From: JBFXIE01 sp050176255
Lineage (GTDB): Bacteria > Pseudomonadota > Gammaproteobacteria > Burkholderiales > Burkholderiaceae_C
Strand: one strand, 5' to 3'
DNA: 64,000 nt
NCBI RefSeq assembly: GCF_050176255.1
Contig: NZ_JBFXIE010000002.1
A program made the translations under genes and the position numbers. Shown piece by piece: positions 33,216 to 41,569 of this stretch; within the stretch, counting starts at the first letter, position 1; each line of letters begins with the position of its first letter. A model generated the notes under the pieces. The model was not told the DNA's origin and searched no databases. It saw nothing but the letters and a program-made list of their open reading frames with translations.

Positions 33216-35384
33216 TCAGGCCTGCGCGGGCAGCTGCGCCAGAGCTACCCGGTTGCGGCCGGTGCGCTTGGCCTGGTAGCAGGCCATGTCGGCCGCATAG
33301 AGCACGGCCGCCGCATCCTGCGAGCCAAGGTGCAGCGGCACCAGACCTATGCTCAGGCCCAACGTGAAGCTGCGCCCCTGGTAGGCGGGCTCCCAGGCCT
33401 GCACGGCGGCGCGCAACTGCTCGGCCACCGCCTGGCCACGCGACACGGTGCTGCCGGGCAACAGCACCGCAAATTCGTCACCCCCCAGGCGGGCAGCCCA
33501 GCCGCTGTTGCCCACTTCGGACTCCAGCAGACGCGCCAGGCGGCGCAGCACATCGTCGCCCGCGTCATGCCCGGCCACGTCGTTGACCACGGTGAAATGG
33601 TCCAGGTCCATGAACAGCAGCACGCCGCATTCGTGTTGCAGCGCCTCGCCTGGCAGTTGCGGGCGCCGTGCGCGTTCGAGCAGCAGCACTTCGAGCCGGT
33701 GCTCGAACTCGGCACGGTTCATGAGCTGGGTCAGCGCATCGCGCGTGCGCACCCAGGCCAGCTGTTGGCGGGTTTCGCGCACAGCGGTGAGATCCTCCAG
33801 CGTCCAGACCATGCCGCGCGCCGGCTCGTCTGGCTGCACGCAATGGCCGCGCGCATGAACCCACAGGGTGCTGCCATCCTCGCGGCGCAGGGGCAATTCG
33901 CCGTCAAAGATGCCGTGCGCCGCAAACTCCGAGCGCACCTGCCGCGCCAGGTCGGCCCCGCCGTCACGCGCGGTCAGCAAATCCAGCATATGGCGCCCCT
34001 GCAACTGCTGCTGCGTGTAGCCCAGCATGCGACAGGCCTGCAGGCTGACCAGTTCGACGTGCTCGCCCCGCGTGACCGCGACGCCCTGGGGCACATGATC
34101 CAGCACCCGCTGAAGCTGCTGCTGCGCCGCGCGCAAACTGCGCTGGGCAAGGCGCCGCGACTGGATCAGCCAGGCGCACACGCGTGCGGTGTCGTCCACC
34201 TCACCCGGACAGCGGGGCCAGGGGGGCTCGGTGGACGGATCGGGCTGCAACTGCGGGCATGGGTTGTCGGCCAGGAATTGGGCATCAGATTCAGCGGCCG
34301 AATCAACCGCACATAAAGCTCCAGGGCCAGCCGCAGAACCGGACATCAGTGCGCGCTGACGTAGCAGCGCCAGCGGGCGCGCCAGCCAGACCATGAGCAC
34401 CACCGCCAGCGCAGCGACCAGCGCCGTCGCCGCGCCAGCCAGCCACCACGACCGGCGCTGCGCACCGTGCAGCGGCGCCAGCATGGCCTGCGAATCGCTC
34501 ACCCGCGCCACCACCCACTGGGGCATGGGCACGCGCGCCAGGCTCACCACATGGCCGGGCTGCACCTGCGTCACGCCGCGGCTGCCGGCCGGCTGCTCGG
34601 CGTTGCGCCAACGGGCATACGCATCGGCCAGGCCGGGCTCGTCCTGCACGCGGCCCATCACGCGTTGCAGATCGGGGTGCGACAGGATCACCCCGTCTTG
34701 CGTGAACACCATCAGCCGCGACTCGCTGCGCGCCGGCAGGGCCAGCGAGTGCGGCAGCAGCCCTTGCGACTGCAGCCGCAGCAGGCCCGCCACGGCGCCC
34801 GTCACGCGCCCCTCGCCGCGCAGCAGCGGCAGGGTGAACATCACCCGCGCATCCTGCGCCGTGGTGCCAATGAGGTCGGAAACCAGCGGTTTGCCCTCCA
34901 GCAAGGTGCGCACCAGATAGTCGCGCTCGGCCGGATCGAGGTCGGAGGCCTTCTCCAGCCTGCCGTAACGCAGGTTGACGCTGAGGGTGCCGTCCATGCG
35001 CGCCACCTGGATGGCATCAAAAAAACGCACCGCCGGCAGGCCCTGCTGCAGCAGCCATTCCAGCGAGGCTGGCGAGTCCAGCACCTCGGGCGTGATGCCC
35101 TCTGCCACGCTATCGAGCACCTTCTGGCTTTGCTCGATCTTGCTGGCCAGCAGGCGCGCCACCAGTTCCACCTCGTCGTTTTGCTGGCGCACAAAGCGCT
35201 GCATGGCCTCTTGCCCCACCGTGCGCGACACCAGCCACACCGCCATCGCGCCCGACATCACAACAGCCAGCACCGCCACCGCCACCAGCTTGCGCACCAA
35301 CGGCCCGGGGAACCAGCCAGGCTCGCCCGCGTCCCGGTCGGCAGCGGCCATCCCCGGCACGGCGGCGTGTTCAGCCGGCGTCAT
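33216..35384 (-). CDS. Membrane diguanylate cyclase with periplasmic sensor and PAS domains
   Basis: A 722-residue predicted c-di-GMP synthase. Helices at about 31-53 and 312-334 bracket a ~255-residue periplasmic Cache-like sensor (residues 60-310, with MVFTQDGVILSHPDLQRVMG). A cytoplasmic PAS domain follows (about 424-535, RVLDHVPQGVAVTRGEHVEL), then the GGDEF domain with RTRDALTQLMNRAEFEHRL, MDLDHFTVVNDVAGHDAGD and RLGGDEFAVLLPG. The active-site GGDEF (634-638) is intact. The RxxD inhibitory site five residues before it is absent (GNSG), so product inhibition may be weak. GGAG precedes the ATG. A Crp/Fnr regulator and an EAL protein lie next to it. Confidence 0.9.
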   Translation of the reverse strand: MTPAEHAAVPGMAAADRDAGEPGWFPGPLVRKLVAVAVLAVVMSGAMAVWLVSRTVGQEAMQRFVRQQNDEVELVARLLASKIEQSQKVLDSVAEGITPEVLDSPASLEWLLQQGLPAVRFFDAIQVARMDGTLSVNLRYGRLEKASDLDPAERDYLVRTLLEGKPLVSDLIGTTAQDARVMFTLPLLRGEGRVTGAVAGLLRLQSQGLLPHSLALPARSESRLMVFTQDGVILSHPDLQRVMGRVQDEPGLADAYARWRNAEQPAGSRGVTQVQPGHVVSLARVPMPQWVVARVSDSQAMLAPLHGAQRRSWWLAGAATALVAALAVVLMVWLARPLALLRQRALMSGSAAGPGALCAVDSAAESDAQFLADNPCPQLQPDPSTEPPWPRCPGEVDDTARVCAWLIQSRRLAQRSLRAAQQQLQRVLDHVPQGVAVTRGEHVELVSLQACRMLGYTQQQLQGRHMLDLLTARDGGADLARQVRSEFAAHGIFDGELPLRREDGSTLWVHARGHCVQPDEPARGMVWTLEDLTAVRETRQQLAWVRTRDALTQLMNRAEFEHRLEVLLLERARRPQLPGEALQHECGVLLFMDLDHFTVVNDVAGHDAGDDVLRRLARLLESEVGNSGWAARLGGDEFAVLLPGSTVSRGQAVAEQLRAAVQAWEPAYQGRSFTLGLSIGLVPLHLGSQDAAAVLYAADMACYQAKRTGRNRVALAQLPAQA

Positions 35385-35637
35385 GGGTGCTCCACAACCG
35401 AAACACCCCGGGCGATGTGATCTGAAGCGGTGGATGGCATGCCTGGATGGGATGGGGACGAGTCCCGCACCAATATACGCAGGGCCTGCACTGCCCGGCT
35501 TGGGTGGAACCCTGTGAGCCTTTCAGGAAAAACCCTGACCGGGCCTGGACTGACCGACGTCTGGTCGGCACAGGCCGTCAGGCCACCGGCGCAAGGTCAG
35601 GCACAGTGGCGTGCAGCCGACGCGGTTGCCAGGACGA

Positions 35638-36282
35638 CTAGCCGCCCGCCACCATCTGCAGCGCGCGCGGCTGCGGCAGGCTCAGCACATTGCCCGTGCC
35701 GGAGATGAGGCCGTGCTCGCGCAGATGGCGCAGCACGCGCGACAGCGTCTCGGGGGCGATGCCCAGTTGCGCCGCAATCAAGCGCTTGCGCTGGTGCAGC
35801 GTGACGCGCAGCCCGCCATCTTCGCTGTTGTGCGCATGCTGCAACAACCACTGGGCGCAACGCGCCTCGGCGTCTTGTGCCAGGCGGCTCACCGCCAGCT
35901 CTGTCTGCTGGCAGTAACCTGTGGCCATGTCGTGCAGCAGGGTTTGCGCCGCCTGCGGCAAATCGTTGAAAGTGCGTCTGAAATCATCGATTGACAAGCG
36001 GTGCAGCTGCACCGGCGTGTCGGCCACCATGTCCACCGCGCAAGGCTGGTTCAGCAAAACGGTGGCGGCATCGAGCCAGAACGGCCCTTCCACCACGCCC
36101 AGCTGATGGCGCATCACGCCGTCCTCGCGCACCCCCAGCAGCACTCGGCCACTGTTCACGTACAGCACGGACGCGGGTCTTTGGTGGCGCTCACGCAGTA
36201 CCTCGCCCGCGCTGACCACCTCTACCTGCGCAGACGGGTTGAAGGACGCAATGGAAAACATGGCGCCACTGTGCCGGTGCAT
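35638..36282 (-). CDS. Crp/Fnr family transcriptional regulator
   Basis: A roughly 214-residue regulator with an N-terminal cyclic-nucleotide-binding-like barrel (LYVNSGRVLLGVREDGVM, VEGPFWLDAATVLLN) and a C-terminal winged helix (RKRLIAAQLGIAPETLSRVLRHLREHGLIS). It lacks the N-terminal Cys cluster of Fnr, so oxygen sensing by Fe-S is unlikely; the effector is unknown. Start at 36282 (MHRHSGAMF) is a guess; 36261 (MFSIASF) is equally possible. It is divergent from the EAL-CBS-GGDDF gene across about 210 bases and could control it and the cyclase. Confidence 0.85.
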   Translation of the reverse strand: MHRHSGAMFSIASFNPSAQVEVVSAGEVLRERHQRPASVLYVNSGRVLLGVREDGVMRHQLGVVEGPFWLDAATVLLNQPCAVDMVADTPVQLHRLSIDDFRRTFNDLPQAAQTLLHDMATGYCQQTELAVSRLAQDAEARCAQWLLQHAHNSEDGGLRVTLHQRKRLIAAQLGIAPETLSRVLRHLREHGLISGTGNVLSLPQPRALQMVAGG

Positions 36283-36490
36283 CGCCTGTTGCACTTTGAG
36301 GAAGGTCAAAATAAAAGTGCGCGCCGCGCCCGCATGCCCCCCCACACCTGACCGCCGGATTGCTGCCACCCGGAAGTCGATCCAGGCAGCGCCGCAGGCC
36401 GCAGGCAGTGTTCAGAGAGACTGCCCACAGTCACATACCTTTCATGCCACTGTCTTATTATCGATTTTTCGCAATCCAGGTTTTCCCTCA

Positions 36491-38380
36491 ATGCCCGAGC
36501 CCAGACGCCACGCTTTGGAGGCGATGCAGCACATCTTGTCGCCCGCGCTGCTGCATGGGGATGGCCCCGTCGCGCGCCTGCTGCAAGTGGACGGGCTGCA
36601 TAGCGTCTTCCAGCCTCTGGCCAATCTGCGCGATGGAAGCATTTATTCGCACGAGGCGCTGATACGTGGCCCCGCAGGCAGCCCGCTGCAGTCGCCCGAT
36701 GCGCTGCTGGAGCAGGCGCGCCACGAACACATCCTGCACGACTTCGAGCTGATGTGCGTGGCCCAGGCCCTCACGCAGTGGGGCGCTCAGTCAACTCCGG
36801 GACGGGTGTTCGTCAACATCAGCGCCAGCGCCCTGATCTGGGGCGTGCGCCGACTTGGCGCCGCGCCCCTGACCGACGTGGTGCGGCAAATGGGCGTGGC
36901 CCCGCACATGGTGGTGCTGGAGATCACCGAGCATGAACGCGTAACCGATCTGGTGCCACTGTGCAAAGCGCTGCGCCAGGTGCACGCCAGCGGCATGCGT
37001 CTGGCGCTGGACGATTTTGGCGACGGCCACTCCAGCCTGCGCCTGTGGTCCGAAGTACGGCCCGACTTCGTGAAGATAGACAAATATTTCACCCGCGACG
37101 TCCATCAGCACCCCGAAAAGCTGCAGATGCTGCAGGCCATACGCGCCATTGCCGACCTGTTCGGCACCACGCTGGTGGCCGAGGGCATAGAAACCAGCGA
37201 AGAACTGCGAGCCATACGCGACCTGGAAATTCCCTACGGCCAGGGTTACCTGCTGGGCCGCCCCTCCGTCCTGGCGCGCGAAGCCATAGAGCCCGCAGCC
37301 ACCACCGTGCTGCTGGATCGCCGCGTGGCCGTGCTGCCCCACAGCAGCCAGCATGTGCGCCCCGGCATCCTGCGCAGCCTGATCACGGTGCAGGCCCCTA
37401 CGGTCACGCCACACACCAGCAATGACGACGTGGCCGGGCTGTTTCGCATGCACAGCAACCTGCATGCCATCGCGGTGCTCGACGACGGCCGTCCCCTGGC
37501 CATCATCAACCGCCGGGACTTCATGAACCACTACGCCACGCTGTACTTTCGGGAAGTGCACGGGCGCAAGCCCTGTACCGCCTTTGCCAACGACGCTCCG
37601 CGCGTGGTGGAGCTGGATTGCAACGTGGAAGACCTGGTGGGCATCCTGACCTCGCAAGACCAGCGCTACCTCAGCGACGGATTCATCGTCACCGACAACG
37701 GCCGCTACCTGGGCCTGGGCACCGGCGAACAGTTGGTGCGCAGCGTGACCGAGGCGCGCATCGAAGCCGCGCGCCACGCCAACCCTCTCACTTCACTGCC
37801 CGGCAACATCCCCATCAGCCTGCACATGCAGCGCCTGCTGGACAAGCGCGCATCATTTGTTGCCTGCTACGCCGATCTGAACCATTTCAAGCCCTTCAAC
37901 GACCACTACGGCTATTGGCGCGGCGACCAGATGATCCGTCTGGCGGCACGCCTGGCACTGACCCACTGCGACCCGCAGACCGACTTTGTGGGACATGTCG
38001 GCGGCGACGACTTCATGCTGCTGTTTCAAAGCAGCGACTGGCTGCAGCGCTGCCAGCGCATCGTGGACGAATTCGGGCGCGAGGCCAGGGCCCTCTTCGA
38101 CGAGCCCGCGCGCAAGGTCGGCGGCATCTGGGCGGAGGATCGCTACGGCGTCAATCGCTTCTTCTACTGCACCACGCTGTCGATCGGTGCAGTGCGCGTC
38201 GCGCCCGGCAGCATGCGCCTGGCCGAAGATGTAGCCAATCTCGCGGCCCTGGCCAAACGCGATGCCAAGCAGTCACCCGACGGCATCTCCTGGCGCGACA
38301 CCGTCCCCAATGCTACGGCCGCCAGCAGGGCGAAGGGACAACGCGCCGGCACGGATGCGCAACCCGTGCCCGCCCGTTGA
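36491..38380 (+). CDS. EAL-CBS-GGDEF c-di-GMP protein, probable phosphodiesterase
   Basis: A 629-residue soluble protein. The N-terminal EAL domain keeps the catalytic set: Glu55 (EALIRGP), Asn109, Glu144 in LEITEHE, Asp174-Asp175 (LDDFGDGHSS), Lys195 and Glu231 (VAEGIETS), so c-di-GMP hydrolysis is likely. A CBS pair spans about residues 295-415. The C-terminal GGDEF-like domain has NPLTSLPGNIPISLH and HVGGDDFMLLF, with GGDDF (504-508) instead of GGDEF, so it may be a regulatory GTP-binding or weak cyclase domain. Start MPEPRRHALEAM at 36491. Neighbours are a Crp/Fnr regulator (divergent) and a diguanylate cyclase. Confidence 0.9.
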   Translation: MPEPRRHALEAMQHILSPALLHGDGPVARLLQVDGLHSVFQPLANLRDGSIYSHEALIRGPAGSPLQSPDALLEQARHEHILHDFELMCVAQALTQWGAQSTPGRVFVNISASALIWGVRRLGAAPLTDVVRQMGVAPHMVVLEITEHERVTDLVPLCKALRQVHASGMRLALDDFGDGHSSLRLWSEVRPDFVKIDKYFTRDVHQHPEKLQMLQAIRAIADLFGTTLVAEGIETSEELRAIRDLEIPYGQGYLLGRPSVLAREAIEPAATTVLLDRRVAVLPHSSQHVRPGILRSLITVQAPTVTPHTSNDDVAGLFRMHSNLHAIAVLDDGRPLAIINRRDFMNHYATLYFREVHGRKPCTAFANDAPRVVELDCNVEDLVGILTSQDQRYLSDGFIVTDNGRYLGLGTGEQLVRSVTEARIEAARHANPLTSLPGNIPISLHMQRLLDKRASFVACYADLNHFKPFNDHYGYWRGDQMIRLAARLALTHCDPQTDFVGHVGGDDFMLLFQSSDWLQRCQRIVDEFGREARALFDEPARKVGGIWAEDRYGVNRFFYCTTLSIGAVRVAPGSMRLAEDVANLAALAKRDAKQSPDGISWRDTVPNATAASRAKGQRAGTDAQPVPAR

Positions 38381-38458
38381 GGAGAGCGGCACGCACCCGC
38401 CAAGACCGCGGGGTGGCATACGATCACCCCTGCAACACAATCTCCGCAGAGACGTCCC

Positions 38459-38896
38459 ATGCCCATGTTTGTCGATACCTCGCCGCCCGGCCAGTGCATC
38501 TTCTGCCGCCTGGTGGCCAACGAGATTCCCAGCGCCAAAGTCTTTGAGGACGAGCTGACCGTCGCCTTCATGGACATCGGCCAGGTCACGCCGGGCCATG
38601 TCTTGGTGGCCACCCGGCGTCACGCCGCCACGCTGCTGGACACCACGCCCGAGGAGGCCGCCGCCGTGATGCAGACCGCCCACCGTGTGGCGCGGGCCGT
38701 GCAGGCAGCCTTTCAACCGCCCGGTCTGACGTTGCTGCAGGCCAACGGCGCCTTGGGCGGGCAAACCGTGGCGCACTTTCACCTGCATGTGGTACCGCGC
38801 CATGAGGGTGACGGCATTGCCCTGACCTGGCCACGTCAAGAGCCGCCCTCCGCCGTGCTCGCGAGCCATGCCGAGCGCCTGCGCGCGGCGCTGTGA
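38459..38896 (+). CDS. HIT family protein
   Basis: A 145-residue histidine-triad nucleotide hydrolase or transferase. The N-terminal CIFCRLVANEIPSAKVFEDE and the triad TVAHFHLHVVPRHEGDG are diagnostic. The CxxC in CIFC may bind zinc. Substrate unknown; family members cleave nucleoside phosphoramidates or dinucleoside polyphosphates. Two possible ATG codons lie two codons apart. It is 78 bases after the EAL protein on the same strand. Confidence 0.92.
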   Translation: MPMFVDTSPPGQCIFCRLVANEIPSAKVFEDELTVAFMDIGQVTPGHVLVATRRHAATLLDTTPEEAAAVMQTAHRVARAVQAAFQPPGLTLLQANGALGGQTVAHFHLHVVPRHEGDGIALTWPRQEPPSAVLASHAERLRAAL

Positions 38897-38962
38897 CCAC
38901 CCCGCTCCCACGGCACGCCCCCGGCTGCGCCGCGCGCAGACTCTGCTACCCTCACTCGCATC

Positions 38963-39289
38963 ATGTCCGTTCCGTCCGCCGCCGTCGGCACGCAGGATGC
39001 GCCCGCCGTGCCCGCGCCCCCGGGCCTGGCCCTCGTGGCGCCGGCCCTGCTGCCGAGCATTCAGCCCTTCACCACCGATGTGTACCTGCCCGCACTCACG
39101 CGCAGCCTGGGCGCGCCCGTCGCCGCCGGGCAGCTCACGCCGTCAGCGATGCCGCTGGCGTTTGGCTGCTCACAACTGGTCTGGAAGCTACTGACTGATC
39201 GCTTTGGCCGCAGGTCCGTGCTGCTGACTCTCATCGCCTGGACGCTGGTGCAGAGCCATGCCCCGCAAGAGGCCGCCCATGCCAGTTGA
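38963..39289 (+). pseudogene. Truncated Bcr/CflA-type MFS drug transporter
   Basis: The 108-residue frame begins like a Bcr/CflA efflux protein: LALVAPALLPSIQPFTTDVY then LPALTRSLG, and GQLTPSAMPLAFGCSQLVWK then LLTDRFGRRSVLL, which is the conserved loop 2-3 motif A (DRFGRR). After about residue 90 similarity stops and the frame runs out inside the miaA start. Real family members have about 400 residues and 12 helices, so at least 10 helices are missing. No second fragment follows. I judge it a remnant. Confidence 0.75.
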
Positions 39290-40277
39290 GCACATTGCCG
39301 CAGATCGCATCCCCGCCATTGCGCTGGCCGGGCCCACGGCCTCGGGCAAGACGGCCGCGGCCTTGGCCATTGCCGACGCACTCGCGCCCCGACAGCCGGT
39401 GGAGATCATCAGTGTGGACTCGGCCCTGGTTTACCGCGGCATGGACATCGGCACCGCCAAGCCCACGCCTGCCGAACAGGCCTGCGTGCCGCACCACCTG
39501 ATCGACATCCGCGACCCATTGCAGGCCTATAGCGCCGCCGAGTTTGTGCACGACGCCACGCGGCTCATCGGCGAGATTCGCGCGCGCGGCGCACTGCCGC
39601 TGCTGGTGGGCGGCACCATGCTGTACTTCAAGGCGCTGCTTGACGGCATTGACGACATGCCGCCCGCCGACGCCAGCGTGCGCGCACGCCTGGAGCAGCA
39701 GGCGGCCGCCATCGGCTGGGGCGGCATGCATGCCGAACTGGCGCGGGTGGATCCGGTCACCGCCGCGCGCCTGGCGCCCGGCGACAGCCAGCGCATTCAG
39801 CGCGCGCTGGAGGTGTGGCATGTCTCGGGCCGGCCGCTGTCGAGCTTTCACACGGCAAAAACAACCTCCACCAACGACCGACTGCTCAGCACCGCAAACC
39901 TTTTTTCCCTGGAGCCGCACAACCGCGCCTGGCTGCACGGGCGCATTGCCCAGCGCTTTCACGCCATGCTGGAGGCGGGCTTCCTGGATGAATTGCGGCG
40001 CCTGCGCGAGCGAGGCGACCTGCATGCCAACCTGCCCAGCATGCGCTGCGTGGGCTACCGCCAGGCCTGGGAGTCGCTGGACGGCCTGTACCCCATGAGC
40101 AGCCTGCCCGAGCGCGGCATCGCCGCCACCCGCCAGCTGGCCAAGCGCCAGATCACCTGGCTGCGCAGCATGCCGGGGCGCCATGTGATTGCCTGCGACG
40201 CCACCGGCGCCACCACGCAGCTGGTTCAGGCCGTGCTGGATCGCGTGCTGGGCAGCGTGCTGAAAGGCGGCACATGA
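39279..40277 (+). CDS. miaA: tRNA dimethylallyltransferase
   Basis: Adds a dimethylallyl group to A37 of tRNAs reading UNN codons. The 332-residue product has the P-loop ALAGPTASGKTAAALAI, SVDSALVYRGMDIGTAKPTPAE, LLVGGTMLYFKALLDGI, the DSQRIQRALEV helix and a C-terminal RQLAKRQITWLRSMPG. I prefer ATG 39279 (AAGAGG 6 bases upstream) to the in-frame ATG seven codons earlier. There is no hfq or mutL nearby, unlike the gammaproteobacterial locus. Its last 4 bases overlap an ABC ATPase gene. Confidence 0.95.
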   Translation: MPVEHIAADRIPAIALAGPTASGKTAAALAIADALAPRQPVEIISVDSALVYRGMDIGTAKPTPAEQACVPHHLIDIRDPLQAYSAAEFVHDATRLIGEIRARGALPLLVGGTMLYFKALLDGIDDMPPADASVRARLEQQAAAIGWGGMHAELARVDPVTAARLAPGDSQRIQRALEVWHVSGRPLSSFHTAKTTSTNDRLLSTANLFSLEPHNRAWLHGRIAQRFHAMLEAGFLDELRRLRERGDLHANLPSMRCVGYRQAWESLDGLYPMSSLPERGIAATRQLAKRQITWLRSMPGRHVIACDATGATTQLVQAVLDRVLGSVLKGGT

Positions 40278-40954
40278 CCGGCGCGCCCACACCCTTGCTG
40301 CAAGCACGCAGCCTGGCGCGGCGCTACGGCGCGCAGGCGGTCTTTGAAGGGGTGGATCTGCAAGTGCAGCGCGGAGAGTTTGTCGCCATCGTCGGCGATT
40401 CGGGCGTGGGCAAATCCACGCTGCTCAATTGCCTGGCCGGGCTGGATTCATGGGATGCCGGGCAGGTGTTGCACGAGGGCCTGGATCTGGGGCCGCTGGA
40501 CGACACGCAGCGTGCGCTGTGGCGCCGCACCCATGTGGGTTTTGTGTTCCAGGCCTTCCATGTGCTACCGCACCTGGACGTGGCGCAAAACGTGGGCCTG
40601 CCGCTGATGCTGCTGGGCCAGCCGGCCGCGCACATCAACCCACGCGTACAGCAGATGCTGGCCGCCGTGGGCCTGCAGGGCCTGGGCGAGCGGCTGCCGC
40701 AGCAACTCAGCGGCGGACAGCTGCAACGGGTGGCCATCGCCCGCGCGTTGGTGCACCGCCCCGCCCTGCTGCTGGCAGACGAGCCCACCGGCAATCTGGA
40801 CCCCACCACGGCGGCCCGGGTCATGGACTTGCTCATCGCCCAGACCCGCGAGCATGGCGCAGCGCTGGTGCTGGTCACCCACTCGCAGGCCGCCGCGGCA
40901 CGCGCCGACCGGGTGCTGCGCCTGACGGTGCGCGGCATCGCCCCGGCGGCGTGA
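40274..40954 (+). CDS. ABC transporter ATP-binding protein (LolD/MacB-type, AttE-like)
   Basis: A 226-residue MacB/LolD-class ATPase: Walker A GDSGVGKSTLLNCLAGL, Q-loop VGFVFQAFHVLPHL, signature LSGGQLQRVAIARALVH, Walker B LLLADEPTGNLDP and H-loop VTHSQ. Such ATPases work with FtsX-like permeases. The fitting partner begins about 600 bases downstream on the same strand, followed by an AttH-like protein. An hsp20 gene on the other strand separates ATPase and permease, which is unusual. It is coupled to miaA by a 4-base ATGA overlap. Confidence 0.93.
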   Translation: MTGAPTPLLQARSLARRYGAQAVFEGVDLQVQRGEFVAIVGDSGVGKSTLLNCLAGLDSWDAGQVLHEGLDLGPLDDTQRALWRRTHVGFVFQAFHVLPHLDVAQNVGLPLMLLGQPAAHINPRVQQMLAAVGLQGLGERLPQQLSGGQLQRVAIARALVHRPALLLADEPTGNLDPTTAARVMDLLIAQTREHGAALVLVTHSQAAAARADRVLRLTVRGIAPAA

Positions 40955-40963
40955 GCGCCACGC

Positions 40964-41392
40964 TTACTCGATTGCCAGGCGCTGCGTCTTGTTGCCCAGT
41001 TTCTTGGGCAGGGTGAGCGTCAGCACACCGTTGTCGTACTTGGCCTTGGCCTGGGTGGCGTCCACCTCGACCGGCAGCTGGAAGCTGCGGGCCACGGCGC
41101 CAAAGTAGCGCTCGCTGCGCAGCAGCTTCTCGCCATCTTTCTTCTGGTCGTGCTGGCGCACCTCTGCGCGCAGGCTGACCACGTTGCCGTCGATGGAGAC
41201 GTTGATGTCCTCCTTGGGCACGCCGGGCACCTCGGCATGCACGGTGTAGGTTCCGTCATCCTCCTTCACGTCGATCTTGATCTGCGACGGCTCGGGCAGC
41301 GCATCGCCATGCAGCGGACGCACATAGAAACCGGGCGCAAAGTCCTTGAAGAAATCGTCAAACAGACTTCCACGGCTGACCAGCGAATTCAT
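40964..41392 (-). CDS. Small heat-shock protein, Hsp20/alpha-crystallin family
   Basis: ATP-independent holdase of 142 residues. The alpha-crystallin domain runs from about residue 45: IKIDVKEDDGTYTVHAEVPG, EDINVSIDGNVVSLRAE, YFGAVARSFQLPVEVD and the conserved AKYDNGVLTLTLPKK; an IXI-type tail (LAIE) ends the protein. Start ATG 41392 has a strong AAGGAG 8 bases upstream. It has its own promoter and a structured leader. Its stop is 9 bases from the convergent ABC ATPase stop. Confidence 0.95.
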   Translation of the reverse strand: MNSLVSRGSLFDDFFKDFAPGFYVRPLHGDALPEPSQIKIDVKEDDGTYTVHAEVPGVPKEDINVSIDGNVVSLRAEVRQHDQKKDGEKLLRSERYFGAVARSFQLPVEVDATQAKAKYDNGVLTLTLPKKLGNKTQRLAIE

Positions 41393-41429
41393 GGTGTAAC
41401 TCCTTCTGTGGCAACAAGTGATGGGACTA

Positions 41430-41452
41430 CAACAGGCAAACATGGCCTGTTG
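41430..41452 (-). promoter_or_regulatory. Hairpin at the start of the hsp20 leader
   Basis: CAACAGGC-N7-GCCTGTTG is a perfect 8-bp inverted repeat. If transcription starts about 7 bases after the -10 box it lies at the very 5' end of the mRNA. It could stabilise the transcript, form part of a thermosensor, or be an operator for a repressor. Confidence 0.5.
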
Positions 41453-41457
41453 ACGCA

Positions 41458-41486
41458 TATATAAGCCTGCACCCCAAAACGTTCAA
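41458..41486 (-). promoter_or_regulatory. Predicted hsp20 promoter
   Basis: On the minus strand TTGAAC (41486-41481) and TATATA (41463-41458) are spaced 17 bases. The -35 lies within CCCCTTGAA, close to the heat-shock sigma-32 -35 consensus, while the -10 looks more like sigma-70 (no CCCCAT). Either or both forms of RNA polymerase may use it. Confidence 0.6.
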
Positions 41487-41569
41487 GGGGTTCAGGGTTT
41501 CAAGCGGTTCAACCCCCCCAATCGCCCCACCCCGCCGGGCGCAGGCCCGAAAACCGCACAATCGCGCCC

